From Paramarasmius palmivorus (lineage: Eukaryota; Basidiomycota; Agaricomycetes; Agaricales; Marasmiaceae): a stretch of 64,000 nt of DNA. Each line of letters begins with the position of its first letter. Within the stretch, counting starts at the first letter, position 1. The stretch is taken from the NCBI GenBank assembly GCA_037176845.1, contig JAYKXP010000023.1, positions 186,001-250,000 of the forward strand. The letters run 5' to 3'. Below are positions 47,775 to 58,806 of the stretch, in pieces. The translations under genes were made by a program, and so were the position numbers. Under the pieces are notes generated by a model. That model did not search any database, was not told where the DNA came from, and worked only from the letters and a program-made list of their open reading frames with translations.

Positions 47775-49405
47775 CCCGCGAATCCGTGTCGATCAAAGGG
47801 TGCCCATGTGGAAGAGAACAGAGCGAGATGGCACAGCCATAACGAGCTATTGAGAACGCTTCGATCATGATGGAACACGAGGAGATCATCTCGTACGAGC
47901 ACGCCGAGCGATGTTACCTATGTCTCTGTTAGGGATCTAATCTTATGCAATGAGAGGATTACGCACTTGAGATCATTACAGGACTATTATCAGTCCCCTG
48001 GCCATGGCATAGAGCCGATGTGCTGGCAAAGATGCATTGTGCGATGTGGAAACAAGATCGGAAAGCGTGGGTGCTTGTTGAACCATTCTGGATGTTACGT
48101 AATGTCGGAACGACGAGGAAGGGGTCCGGCTGATATGCACAACAATTGAAGGGAAGGTCGGACGACCATGGGACTTCGACTGAGGCATCTATGTATCACG
48201 GAAAATTTTTCAGGCCCAGATTGGAATAAGCAACGACGGGTTATGTACCGAGGTCGTACACGATTGGTGTGTCGATAAAATCGCCTAAAACCGGTGGTAA
48301 GCCTCTATCAGAGCCCAAATGACATGAGAGCGTCTTTTGAGCATGTAGGACATCTTCAGAATGAGTTCTCGACGGTGCTCCTTCAGAAACAATTGAGTTA
48401 TGAGTTGGCAGATGGAAGCAAGTAAATGGAGAGGTGTGCGTACGGATTGCCCAGAGAATCAATGAAAACCTCAAATGTTCCAACCCGCAGTGCCCGCAGT
48501 TCTGATAGCTCGATAACTGAGAAAAGGTAGCCCTAGAGACACGAATAATGACGAAGTATCAGCGTGTATGTCGACGGGAAAAATGGAAATGCGACGACTC
48601 ACTCCAAAGACTCAGAGTAGCAGATTGTAGTATACATTCTGAAAGAGCTTCAATCTCCGTTATTTGTGGACCCGTGATCCAGAGCATTGCAGGTTCGACT
48701 TGAGAAGGGAGGCGACATGGGCACTGGGGAGCATGGTCACGGTCCACGATGAAAACAAGCGCCCAACGTTTGATTCACAACCGCGACCATGACTAACGTC
48801 TCCTTCCCGAATCCCTGCCTACAACTACAGTCGTTCTGCAAGCTGTTTCTACATTCACTGCAGGTGTTCAATGTTCGAAATGCTTGATTTTCAAGTAATC
48901 TGTACCGCATATTGATGAAAGTGATTGATTCTTGAGTACGTGTCATTCGCGTTCGAGTTCAAGTTGGAATCTAACACTGCTTTCTATGCAATCAAGGAAA
49001 GACGTCTCCCGGGTATATCGCAACTCTAATGTCAACGATTTTTGCCGCTGAATATGTAAGAAGCCAGTTCGAAGGGCCGGATGTCAATGCGCAATTTCTT
49101 AGTTGACTGGCAATGCATAATTCAATTTCGTCTGCCAATTACTGTGTGAGTCCATGAGGTCGCAGTTCTACCCTGGCCAACAGATTCTGGACTTGATTCA
49201 TGAGCATTATTTTGGAAATCATCCCAATGGACAGGTGGTGAAGCGGAGACACGATAAATATTTCAAGTACATAACAGCTATACAGAAGATGTTTGGCCAT
49301 TGGTATAACAACTGTAGCTTCATTCATGATTGCCCAGGTGGCAAGTGATGATCAGGGTAATGTTGATCCTTGAGTTTGTCGCACAAACAGGATATTGGAA
49401 GCTTT
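47775..49405. repeat. segmental duplication, copy 1
   Basis: About 1.6 kb closely similar to 51950-53545 in the same orientation, with scattered substitutions and small indels. It begins near GGGTGCCCATGTGGAAGAG and runs into the last exon of membrane protein gene D (GTCGCACAAACAGGATATTGG on the plus strand). It contains a degenerate minus-strand coding-like segment: LPSQVEPAMLWITGPQITE at 48640-48710, and EHRRELILKMSYMLKRRSH near 48310-48380, followed by an in-frame TAG and a one-base deletion relative to copy 2. Confidence 0.85.
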
Positions 49406-50833
49406 GTCCTGAAGAGATTCTACGTTTTTTCCGAGCTGAGCGCGTACTATGATTAACGTAGGAGCGATTGCCTGGTAGATCCATGAGTTTCATGCGAGTT
49501 GAAACGTATTTTTGTTTATCTCACAGCACTTAGCGAGACGAGAGGGTTGAGGTCAACTGGAAATTCATCGCCGACTTGGGTGTTTGAAATAACAAGGCCT
49601 GCCACAATGAAAGCGGGATAAATTATCCCAGACTCAAGTCTGACAAGGGGTGGTTCAGTAGAGCGATTCAATGCCAAACAATCCAGGGCTCACTTACATT
49701 ATCCTACTCACGGAGTCCACGAAGTTATCGCTACTATAAATTCCGCAAGCACAAACCTGACGGTGGATCCACCAGATACGTCCCGCTGTGTTCAAATCCA
49801 AGAATTAGACATCGATCGCACGGTAATATTTGAAGACCGTGCCATACCGGTTAGAACCGTCAACAAAGTGTTGACGACCGCACTGCTTAGATTGTACGCC
49901 GCGCCGACATTTATTCCAAGCAAATATAGATATCGTGTTTCCTCGCTCGGACTATTAACATTGATTGTCACTAAGATGGCGCTGGCGAACCCGAGAGCTA
50001 GGTAGTAACTATTAGTTATCCTGATAAGAAAGGAGGTGGTCAGAATGATATACCATTTGCAATCACTGAAACGAATGCCAAGGGGATTCCAACACGTTTT
50101 TGGGAATTCCAGATAGTGTAGCAGCGGTGGACCTGCGGCATAAGAAAATTGAACCAACTACTGAGCTGAATAATGGAATAGGTCACCAACAAGCATGCAG
50201 TCAGCAGTGGCACTTGGATAGAGTCACAACATCAGAGACGTATAAAGCAAGAGCAACTTGAAAGACATACTTGAGTAAGACAGCAACCAAGAGTTCGAGA
50301 GATCTATGAATACGGTAACGGTAACGGTAAGAAAAGGCGGATTGGGATTATCTCACATCGCTGCTGTCTTCCCGGAATCAGCCAAATATTCCTGGTTTGG
50401 CCCAAGGCTGCCAGTGAGAACAACCTTGAACCCGGTGATAGATTGGGATCCAACCGTTATCGTATAGACAGCGACAAATATTGCAGATAAACCGAAGAGA
50501 GACATTGTTAACAGGAAGTATATGTTGCTTGCTTTGTTGGTTTGGCTCATCCCTTCACCGGCACCGTGGCGAGTTCGCATAAGGTGGACCCATGTACCAA
50601 ATAGAAAGACGTAAAAACCTGGAATTCACGAGGGTGTTGCCGATAGTCATTATGCACGGTTGTAGAACGAGCATACCATAAATAAAGTACATGACCTGAT
50701 GCGTGTCTTGAAATTAGCCTCAGAAGAAGTTATGTAGACAATATTGACATACCAATAGGGTACAAATAGGGAATACGATGATGTTGCGGACGGAGAAATA
50801 ACTTGGGAGGCCGTCTGTTGAATCTTCTGACAT
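49352..50833 (-). CDS. seven-helix agaricomycete membrane protein, member D
   Basis: Starts MSEDSTDGLPSYFSVRNIIV with a GTATGT donor after ICTLL, the same first-exon structure as member C. Other blocks are NIYFLLTMSLFGLSAIFVAV, ALGFASAILVTINVNSPSEE, AVVNTLLTVLTG, GRIWWIHRQVCACGIYSSDN and the terminal signature IAPTLIIVRAQLGKNVESLQ. The tail is short (VRQTQGSTLP). All blocks seen are in frame. Its 3' end is repeated at about 53470-53545 as part of the segmental duplication, so the family was still moving after this gene formed. Confidence 0.72.
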
Positions 50834-50839
50834 GGCAAC

Positions 50840-51945
50840 CTGAACAGAGGAGAATCGGGATCGTTCACTTTGCATTGCGGTTATTGAGTTATCTTTATAG
50901 CTTGGTTCGGGGCTCCCCCCATGGACACGCCTTTGCTCACCGTCGTTACAACCTCAGTTCATCATGGCTATCTTTGGTATTTCCAAGGTATTGTTATGTT
51001 TGTAATTGTGATTCCTGACACGGATTTTGATAGTATGAACTGCCAGGGAACTGAATAATCTGTGAAGATCAAACGGCGCGCCCTCAGTTGGCGATCCTAG
51101 ATTAACGTATGTTTGAGCTGTGATCTCAAACACGAATCGTTTTTTAACTACTCACATGCCATGCGGACAATAGTTTATCGAGGAATACCAATGCGGGGGC
51201 GGTGAGACCAGAGATTGAGCGGTAGTAATAAGTAAATGTTGAAGTACAATTGTCGAGTATCTGTAGTATTCGTTTGTGAATTGAAAAGATAAGGAAAGTA
51301 ATCATGATGAATCATACCTGCCCGTCGCGTGCGAGACTTCCCGAAAGAGGCGCCAGTCCGAGACCTTGGAAATGCGACTCAATTTAACGACATCAAGGGC
51401 ACATATGACCGTATCGTCTTTGTTACTCGGAAAGTGATAATGGCAACTGCTGCACTGCGCAACTGAGTCAGGGAGACACTGAAATCAGGGAGGAAGAGGA
51501 GGTAGCGGTATTTGATCCCATTCAGAGACGGCCGCTTTCCGCCCTACACACGTGGCATCCAGAAAAGTAATGCGTGCCGCGGGGACTACCATCAAACGTT
51601 GGTCCGAACATGCAGGAAACTAGCAGTCTCAACATTCTATGTAGCCCGACAGATAGGGCTCAAAGGGTGTTGCTGAACATGCGTGACATAGAGACAAAGG
51701 CTCGGTTGCGATACTAAGAGTGAGAACATTGGATCTAGGAGAGGGCCAGCCAGAGACCTATGAGTTAAACGCTGCCCAAAAACTATGACATGGGCTACCT
51801 GATGAGTATGAGAAAGAGGTAGAATTCTGCGGCGATGACAAGTAACAAATTGGTAGTCGTGAACGATGTTGAACGGTTCCGTAATATGTTACTGCCCACT
51901 GAGAAGAGAATTCCTCATCGGGAGTGATTGAGGCGGTTGCTCACG
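50840..51945. other. intergenic region, no recognised gene
   Basis: Short frames only. Unique sequence between gene D and the second duplication copy. Confidence 0.45.
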
Positions 51946-51949
51946 CATC

Positions 51950-53545
51950 CCGCGTTCCTTTGTTTATCGTAGGGTGCCCATGTGGAAGAGAATAAATTAG
52001 GATAGCATAGCCGTGACGAGCTATTGAGGATGCGAGGAGATCATTTTGTACGAGAACGCCACGCGATGTTACCTACGTCTCTGTTAGGGATGTAATCTGG
52101 AGGAGTGAGGGTGTTACGCACTTGAGATTATGACAATATCAGTCCCTTGGAGTCTGAGCCCAATGTACTGGCAAATTGAGGAAACAAGATCGGAAAGCGT
52201 GGGTGCTTGTTGAACCGTTCTGGATGTTACGTAATGTCGGAACAGCGAGGAAGGGGTCCAGCTGATACACACAACGATTGAAGGGAGGGTCAAATGGCCA
52301 TGGGACTTCGACTGAGGCTCCCATGTATCACGGAAAAAATGACAGATTCAGATTGGAATGAGCAACGTCGGGGTATGTACCGACGTCGTACACGATTGGT
52401 GTGGTTGATAAAATCGCGTAAAACCGGTGGTAAGCCTCTATCAGAGTCCAAATGACATGAGAGCGTCCTTCGAGCATGTAGAAAATCTTCAGGATGAGTT
52501 CTCGACGGTGCTACTTTACGAACAACTGAGTTATGAGTTGGCAGATGGAAGCAAGTAAATGGAGAGGCATGCGTACGGAGTGCCCAGAGAACCAATGAAA
52601 ACCTCAAATGTTCCGACCCGCAGTACCCGCAGTTCTGATAGCTCGATAAATGAGAAAAGGTAGCCCTAGAGACACGAATAATGACGAAGTATCAGCGTGT
52701 ATGTCGACGGGAAAAATGGAAATGTGACGACTCACTCCAAAGACTCAGAGTAGCAGATTGAAGTATACATTCTGAGAGAGCTTCAATCTCCGTTATTGGT
52801 GGTCCTGGGATCCAGAGCATCGCAGGTTCGACTTGAGAAGGGAGGCGACATGGGGAGCACTGACTGAGGATCACCGTCACGGTCCTGACTCACGATGAAA
52901 ACAAGCGCCCGTTCACAACCATGACCATGACTAACGCGTCTCCTTCCGAATTCCTGCCTCCAACTACAATCGTTCTGCTCCGTTCACTGCAGGTATTCAA
53001 TGTTCGAAATGCTTAATTTCCAATTAATCTGTACCGCATATTAATGAAAGTGATTGATGCTCGAGTACGTGTCATTCGCGTTCGAGTTCAAGTTGGAATC
53101 TTTCTTTCTGTGCAGTCAAGGAAAGACGTCTCCCAGGCATATCGCACCTCTAATGTCAACGATTTCTGCCGCTGAATATGTAAGAAGCCAGTTCGAAGGG
53201 CCGGATGCCAATGCTCAATTTCTCAGTTGACTGGTAATGCATATTCACGATTCAATTTTGTCTGATTACTATGTGAGTCCCTGAAGTTGCAGTTCTACCC
53301 TGGCCAACAGATTCTAGGACTTGATACCGACGGCAGTATTTTGGAAGTCATCCCAACGGACAGGTGGTGAAGTGGAGATACATTAAATACTCATCTATTT
53401 CAAGTACATACACAAGATGTTCTGGCCATTGGCGCAGCAATTGTACCCTCATTCATGACGAAATTGTACCTACCGACCAGGTGGCAGGTGATGCATTGAT
53501 GATTGAATTTGGAGTGGCGTTTGTCGCGCAAACTGGATATTGGCT
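51950..53545. repeat. segmental duplication, copy 2
   Basis: Second copy of 47775-49405. On the minus strand it keeps a longer clean reading frame (HRRELILKIFYMLEGRSHVI, then WTLIEAYHRFYAILST near 52400-52500), where copy 1 has a stop. It ends inside sequence matching the final exon of membrane protein gene D, without the rest of that gene. Confidence 0.85.
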
Positions 53546-54377
53546 GATATTGGATGCTCAAAGCGTCGGCATCCGGCAAACATGCTTTACCGTGACCGAT
53601 TTCATTCTCACGGCTTCACTTGCCTTTTACGCCCATCATCTTTTCTTTTTCCCTACCACAGCACGTTACCTTTTCTATGATTGAGCCTTTCCTTATCAAG
53701 AGCAGCATCTAGTTTCGAGCCGCTCTATGGACTCAGAGCGAGGCGCTGGTCAGCCTGAGTATGTAAAAGCATCGCTCTTCTCCCGCTTGCATGCTCATGG
53801 TCATCACGATTTGTAGCGCTGCAAGATAAGCAGATAGGCACACATATTGAAGTCCAATTGTCGTTTATACCAAAGCACCGATCCCGCCAAGTACCAGCAC
53901 AGAAAGGCTATGCTAATTTTGTGTGCGACTTTCAGGAACTTAAAAGAATCCCGCCAGGTGTCGGTGCGAGGAAACTGACATCGTCAGCGGTCGCTATTAC
54001 GGAAGATGGTCGGGTAGTTTTCTACCGATGTCCAGTGCATGTTCTCTGAAAATTATGTCAATCGGAGCATCCATTGCATGATAATCACTGCTCTAAATGT
54101 GGCTCGTTGTATCGCGCCAACTCCAAAAAGCTCAACGAAAATGGGCCAACAAAATGAAGCCGCGGTGGGTATTCCGCATTCGGTATGGTAACAGCTATAT
54201 GTAATGCGGCCTTATCTCCTATCTCCCCCACCATTACCATACGAGTGCCGTGGTCGGCGACTCAATTTCTTCGCACTTGTGATACCCCCGATGACTGGAA
54301 GAAGGGCACTGCAGAACATCATAATCCCAATCAGACATGCCATTCAAGAATAGTGCACGATTCATTCTGTCTGTCTG

Positions 54378-55650
54378 ATGCACACTATATACACGCCCTC
54401 TGACGATGAAATCATCCAGCAACCCGAACTCGATGACTTCCCTCTCACACAACGATATAGTTTGGCTGTTCGTGGATTCTATATTATCTACGCTTACCCT
54501 CTTCTAACGCGATTCCCTAGAGCATTCCCGCGTCTGTTGGGCTTCGCGTTCAACTGGGGCCTAATCGGCGCTCTGTCTCTCCAGGTATACATCTACTACA
54601 CCACTTTCAAAAAGGATAGAGCTGTATTCAAAGCTCTAGGTACGTCTGAGTCAACGTTCTATACATGCCCCGTTTATAACAATCGAAATAGTGTACGGCA
54701 CCTTCCTCCTTGACTGGGTTCAAACAATTTCCGCCACATACGACGCATCACAGTGGTTTGCATTCGATTGGGGGCAACCTGACCAACTCGACCTTCTTCA
54801 CACCTCATTCCTCAATGTGCCGTTGTTAACAAGTCTTATTGGGGCAATTGTCCAAGTGAGCATGCTGTCATTTTGCAGCGGATCTTGATACTGAGCCTCC
54901 GTCTCAAGATATTCTTTGGTTGGAGGATATGGACAATATCAAAGTCAACAGCCATATTTGGCTCTATCATTCTGATGGCGTTGTTACAGCTTGCAGCTGC
55001 GGCCGTTGACGCACATTATGTGAGTAGTGACAGCTCTGCGAGTCGCCCATCTTAACACAGCCTGTATCTAGCTCATGATTGCACCACGAGAAAGCTACAG
55101 TTCTGCAGCATTGTCCAAGTCTGTGGGGATACGACTAGGAACATCCGCAGTTGTCGATATCTTGATCGCAGCTTGCATGACTTTCTATGTGAGTAATGTA
55201 GCTAGTTCAAGTTATTGCTCCATTTTTACGCTCCTGGTACCAGCTTCTCAAGAACCGTAGCGAATTTGCTTTCCACACCAATACTGTCATTACAAAACGT
55301 AGCTCCCCTTCATTTACTTTTGTTTTTCCGAAACTGACTCAAAGATTAATGTAGTCATCCGTATAACTGTTGAAACCGGCATCATCACCGCTACCGCAGC
55401 TATCGCCGAACTAGTATTCTTCCTCAGCATGCACAACAACTCGCTACATCAGCTTTCCGGCGTGAATCTCGCAAAACTGTACACAAACTCGTTGATGATG
55501 TTGTTTAATAATCGTGCCGAGCTGCAGAGGGATTGGGATTCGGTGGAGGCCACTGAAGTGAGATTAGAACGCACCAATGTCAGCGCAAGAACGCAAGTGG
55601 ACGTTGAATCGAGTGCGATAAGCGTCGCTGTGTTTCAGACCAGTGAGTGA
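54378..55650 (+). CDS. DUF6534-type membrane protein
   Basis: A basidiomycete-expanded integral membrane family of unknown function. Helix blocks in order: FNWGLIGALSLQVYIYY, VYGTFLLDWVQTISATYDAS, FLNVPLLTSLIGAIVQ, IFFGWRIWTISKS, SIILMALLQLAAAAVDAHY, SAVVDILIAACMTFY and ITATAAIAELVFFLS. The family C-terminal signature follows (NLAKLYTNSLMMLFNNRAEL), then an acidic tail ending ISVAVFQTSE. Introns near 54641-54689, 54857-54909, 55020-55071, 55189-55243 and 55300-55350 have normal borders and keep phase. No frameshift is seen. The stretch before FPRAFPRLLG is longer than usual, so the true start could lie at another ATG or exon. Confidence 0.82.
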
Positions 55651-55922
55651 ATTGATTAGCCGTTGCCCTTGAATGATGGCTGACATATTTGTAGCAACCG
55701 TCAAGTCGGATTATCCAGGTTCATGAACAGTATCTGTGTCAAATTCCCGGACATACAGTAGTGTATAGCTATAATCGATTGTAAAATAGATGCACTTGTA
55801 CACAGATAGCTTTAGAAAAGAGAGTATATTGACAGCATTGACCATTTTGTATTACCAAAGTCAATCCAGATGCGAATAATTTAACAAAAGTCCATTAACC
55901 AGCTCGTTCTCGTGAGATCTCC

Positions 55923-56695
55923 TCAGATAGCATTTCCAGCAAACTGTTGCACCTCAAACAAGTTGCCATCTGGATCTGCAATCACGATAAACTCTCCAAA
56001 ACCAAGCGCTGCGACTCCTGCAAGCGCGTCTTTCGCCTCCTCAGTATCTGGTTCTTCGATGCCAAAGGCCTTCGCAATGATGGCTTGTGGGGAGTTGGGA
56101 TCCGTCGATGGTAGCTCTCCTACTCTCTTCACAATCTCTACGCCCATGGACTCGAAGCGCGCCTGTGCGGCATTGATATCAGGCACGATGAGTCCTATGT
56201 GCGAGAATGTGTTGGATGGTGTGGGGTTGAATTTGCGTTTTTCTTTTTGTGTCTATAAAATTAAAATCAGCTCTCGTGGACGGCTTTCCTCAGGATCTTC
56301 GATGAATAGCTGACCTTTAGCTGCACAAACTCGACTAATCCACCGAGGTTGTTTTTATCTCTGATCAACTCCTCGCCTGTCTGAAAGCCCGTGCCGCTCC
56401 TGCCACCCTGAGCGTGACCCATATACATAATACTGTAGTCTTTGGACGCGTCATACGTAAAGATATGTCGCATTCCCAAGACATCGCCGTAGAATTGACG
56501 CGTAGCAGTCAAGTTGCTGACGATGAGAGAGAAATGGTTGACGAAGAAGCCTTGTGTTGCGGGCTCAGCTGGACCATCGGTACCAACTGTAAATTTGGGA
56601 AACTCTGTGGAATTCGATGGAGCTTCATCCCTTGGGAATGTACATGAAAGAGCCACCGGGATGAGAGAAAGGGCGAAGAGTTTTGGGAAGTGCAT
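55923..56695 (-). CDS. secreted VOC/glyoxalase-like protein
   Basis: Vicinal-oxygen-chelate fold, related to lactoylglutathione lyases. A signal peptide (MHFPKLFALSLIPVALSCTF) is unusual for this normally cytosolic family. Module 1: FFVNHFSLIVSNLTATRQFY, where HFSLIV supplies the first metal-binding His, GDVLGMRHIFTYDASKDYS, and VEFVQLK with the Glu. One intron (near 56252-56320) follows. Module 2: FSHIGLIVPDINAAQARFES, a long insert, GFGEFIVIADPDGNLFEVQQ with the last Glu. The metal set H-E-H-E appears complete. A frame-consistent longer start exists upstream, but the ATG before HFPKLF fits a signal peptide and lies about 85 bases after a TATATATA box. Substrate unknown. Confidence 0.8.
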
Positions 56696-56775
56696 GGTAC
56701 AAGGTCGTGACGGTGAAGGTGAAGAAAGCCTGAGAGAGGTGTGCTGATTTAGGTCAACAGGACTGGTTTTGAAGC

Positions 56776-56785
56776 ATATATATAC
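56776..56785 (-). promoter_or_regulatory. TATA box candidate of the VOC gene
   Basis: TATATATA, about 85 bases upstream of the VOC start codon on the minus strand. Confidence 0.5.
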
Positions 56786-56799
56786 CCCCACGCACGCAA

Positions 56800-57845
56800 G
56801 GTAAAGAGATGCTAATGGTCAAGTTACCATTGAGATTGAACACTGCATTGATACCTATCTAGGCTCGGTTAGTTCGGTTATCGGTTACAACCGTTCGCAG
56901 TGAGGATAGATAGATAGATTCAGCACCGCATAGCTTGGCTCTAGTTGGGCTCTAGCTCAACTCTAGCTGCATATACATTTCGAACCTTCCAAATCGTAGG
57001 GGACTTGAAGGCGGGAGGTGGTAGTCTAGCGTTGACTTGATCCAGAAACTGAGAAAGTACGGAACGGGTGGTTGTGTGGAAAGCCATCACGGTTATACGG
57101 CGCGACAAAAATTGACAGGGCGTGATGAATTCCCACGATCTCCGCCTTTCTCTAAACCACTGTCATCAGCACCGACTCGGAATTCAACAAAGGTTCAATG
57201 CGGCCAGAAACAGGTTCTCAACTCAGAGGTACCTGAGATATATTTGGTTTGGGACAAGATCCTGCTGGTAGGCCTTAGTTATTCTATTTCCCAATAATTA
57301 TCGGTACTTAGCCTTGTCCTTTGGCTAATGCACTGAATGCTACATAGATGTTTGACAAAGCTCGATAATGGCGCACAAGAGACGATGCTAATGAATGTCA
57401 AGCAGCCAGGGGAGGCTATTTGGGTGTGATTGAGGTCGGGCATTAAGTGATTTCTGTTGACTACGGTAAGTTTTCTTCCCGCTATGTTGATCCTTCTCTT
57501 TTCAGCTCATCTACGTAAAATACGCTTGCCGACTGGGCGAAAGAACCGTGCATTCCCCCCCAGCTTTCCCATCTTTTCATGTCAGCTCTGGCTGAATGTT
57601 TAATCCACAGTTGGCGACCATCGATAGTTTCAGGGATGCATCACTTCTCACTCGGAGACTATGTACTCGGCAACGATTGATGCTGGTTGCGTTCGGAATA
57701 TAAACCGTTGGAGTTTGTTCTAGGCTCCAACGTTCTTTTGCATTCGGTATCGCATGGCGCTACGCTCGATTGACAGGCAATGTCAGCATAACGATTCTTT
57801 AAACATGATCCAATCGCTGCGCCCCATGTCCTGGATAACTGGCTA
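56800..57845. other. intergenic region, no recognised gene
   Basis: Spacer between the divergent VOC gene and the epoxide hydrolase array. Contains a short GATA microsatellite at about 56904-56919 and repeated CTCTAGCT/CTCTAGTT words near 56938-56970. Confidence 0.45.
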
Positions 57846-57934
57846 ATCTATATGAGCTCATTCGGCATACCGCACCGTCTATAAACCTGAAAGGTTGTCC
57901 CAGCTCGCGGTCTTTTACGCATCAATTAATAGTC

Positions 57935-58165
57935 TCCTTCAAGAGTTTACAGACGAAGTCATTGTCCTCTTGAAGAGGAAACTAGAATTTGCGCGTCTTC
58001 CAGACTAAATTGATGGCGCTGGATGGGACTTTGGTGTTCCACTCGTAGTAATTCGTCATCTGGTTGCGGTGGAACGGCGCATGTAATTGGAGAAACCATG
58101 TACTACGCGTACAAGAGCACGGCTGAGAATGCGATATCGCTCCTGTTGATTTACGGGTGTGCATC
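57935..58165 (+). pseudogene. epoxide hydrolase relic (EHN domain fragment)
   Basis: A decayed copy of the neighbouring genes. It reads DEVIVLLKRKLEFARLPD, a stop, IDGAGWDFGVPLVVIRHLVA, a frame break and internal deletion, then MYYAYKSTAENAISLLLIYG. These match [38 protein letters not shown] and [20 protein letters not shown] of the intact copies. The hydrolase half is missing. The upstream ATGAG(C)TCATTCGG box and TATA-like CTATAAACC are still visible at 57850-57889. Confidence 0.8.
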
Positions 58166-58730
58166 GGTCAACATGATGTCATCTCTCGGGGAAAATCCGA
58201 GGAATACTTGTGAGTACGACTCGGAGGGAAGAGTCTAAGCCTGAGTACGAATTCACTTGATGATGCAGAGCTATATTATCAATTTACGCTGAATTTACCT
58301 CGAAGCAGGACGAATGGTAATGGGACTTGAGGTTTAGTAGTGAGTAGTTGTCGTATAAATAGCCTAATATACTCGTTCTAGACGGGATAGAGACTGTGAG
58401 CATCCCTGGCAAGTTAGCAAGCTATTGTTTACTTCTCAGCGCGTCGTGGCCAAAGGTTCACGTGGGCCTGTTTGGACAGCACAGCCACACCCCGGCCCTT
58501 TCTTCTGCTCTCTGCGCTCCAACCTCAGGTCATCCGCACAACGGCCTCGCATGCAAAATTTACTAAGACTTTCCAGGTCTATTGGCTCCGAGGGGAAAGG
58601 TGCTTACTCTCGTACTCAGTGCGTCGTATTTTCTTCTCACCTCAGTCATCTGAGTTGACCACAAGATTCCATGCAGTAATTCCGCGCACTTGATTTGCCA
58701 CATTCCGCGCCGGAGACGATTGCCTAATCG

Positions 58731-58772
58731 ATATGAGTCTATTCGGAGCACCACACCCCGTTTATAACCCCA
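58731..58772 (+). promoter_or_regulatory. conserved epoxide hydrolase promoter module
   Basis: ATGAGTCTATTCGG then TTTATAACC 46 bases before the ATG of epoxide hydrolase 1. The same two-part module precedes copies 2 (60970-61011) and 3 (63175-63216), where the TATA-like box is 36 bases from the ATG, and the relic. Confidence 0.55.
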
Positions 58773-58806
58773 GAAGATCTCGCAACACTTCCAAGAACCA
58801 ACCATT

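Noticed and set aside
56904..56919. GATA microsatellite as a fourth copy of the TATC-tailed repeat
   Set aside because: Upstream sequence does not match the shared core, so only the simple repeat is common.
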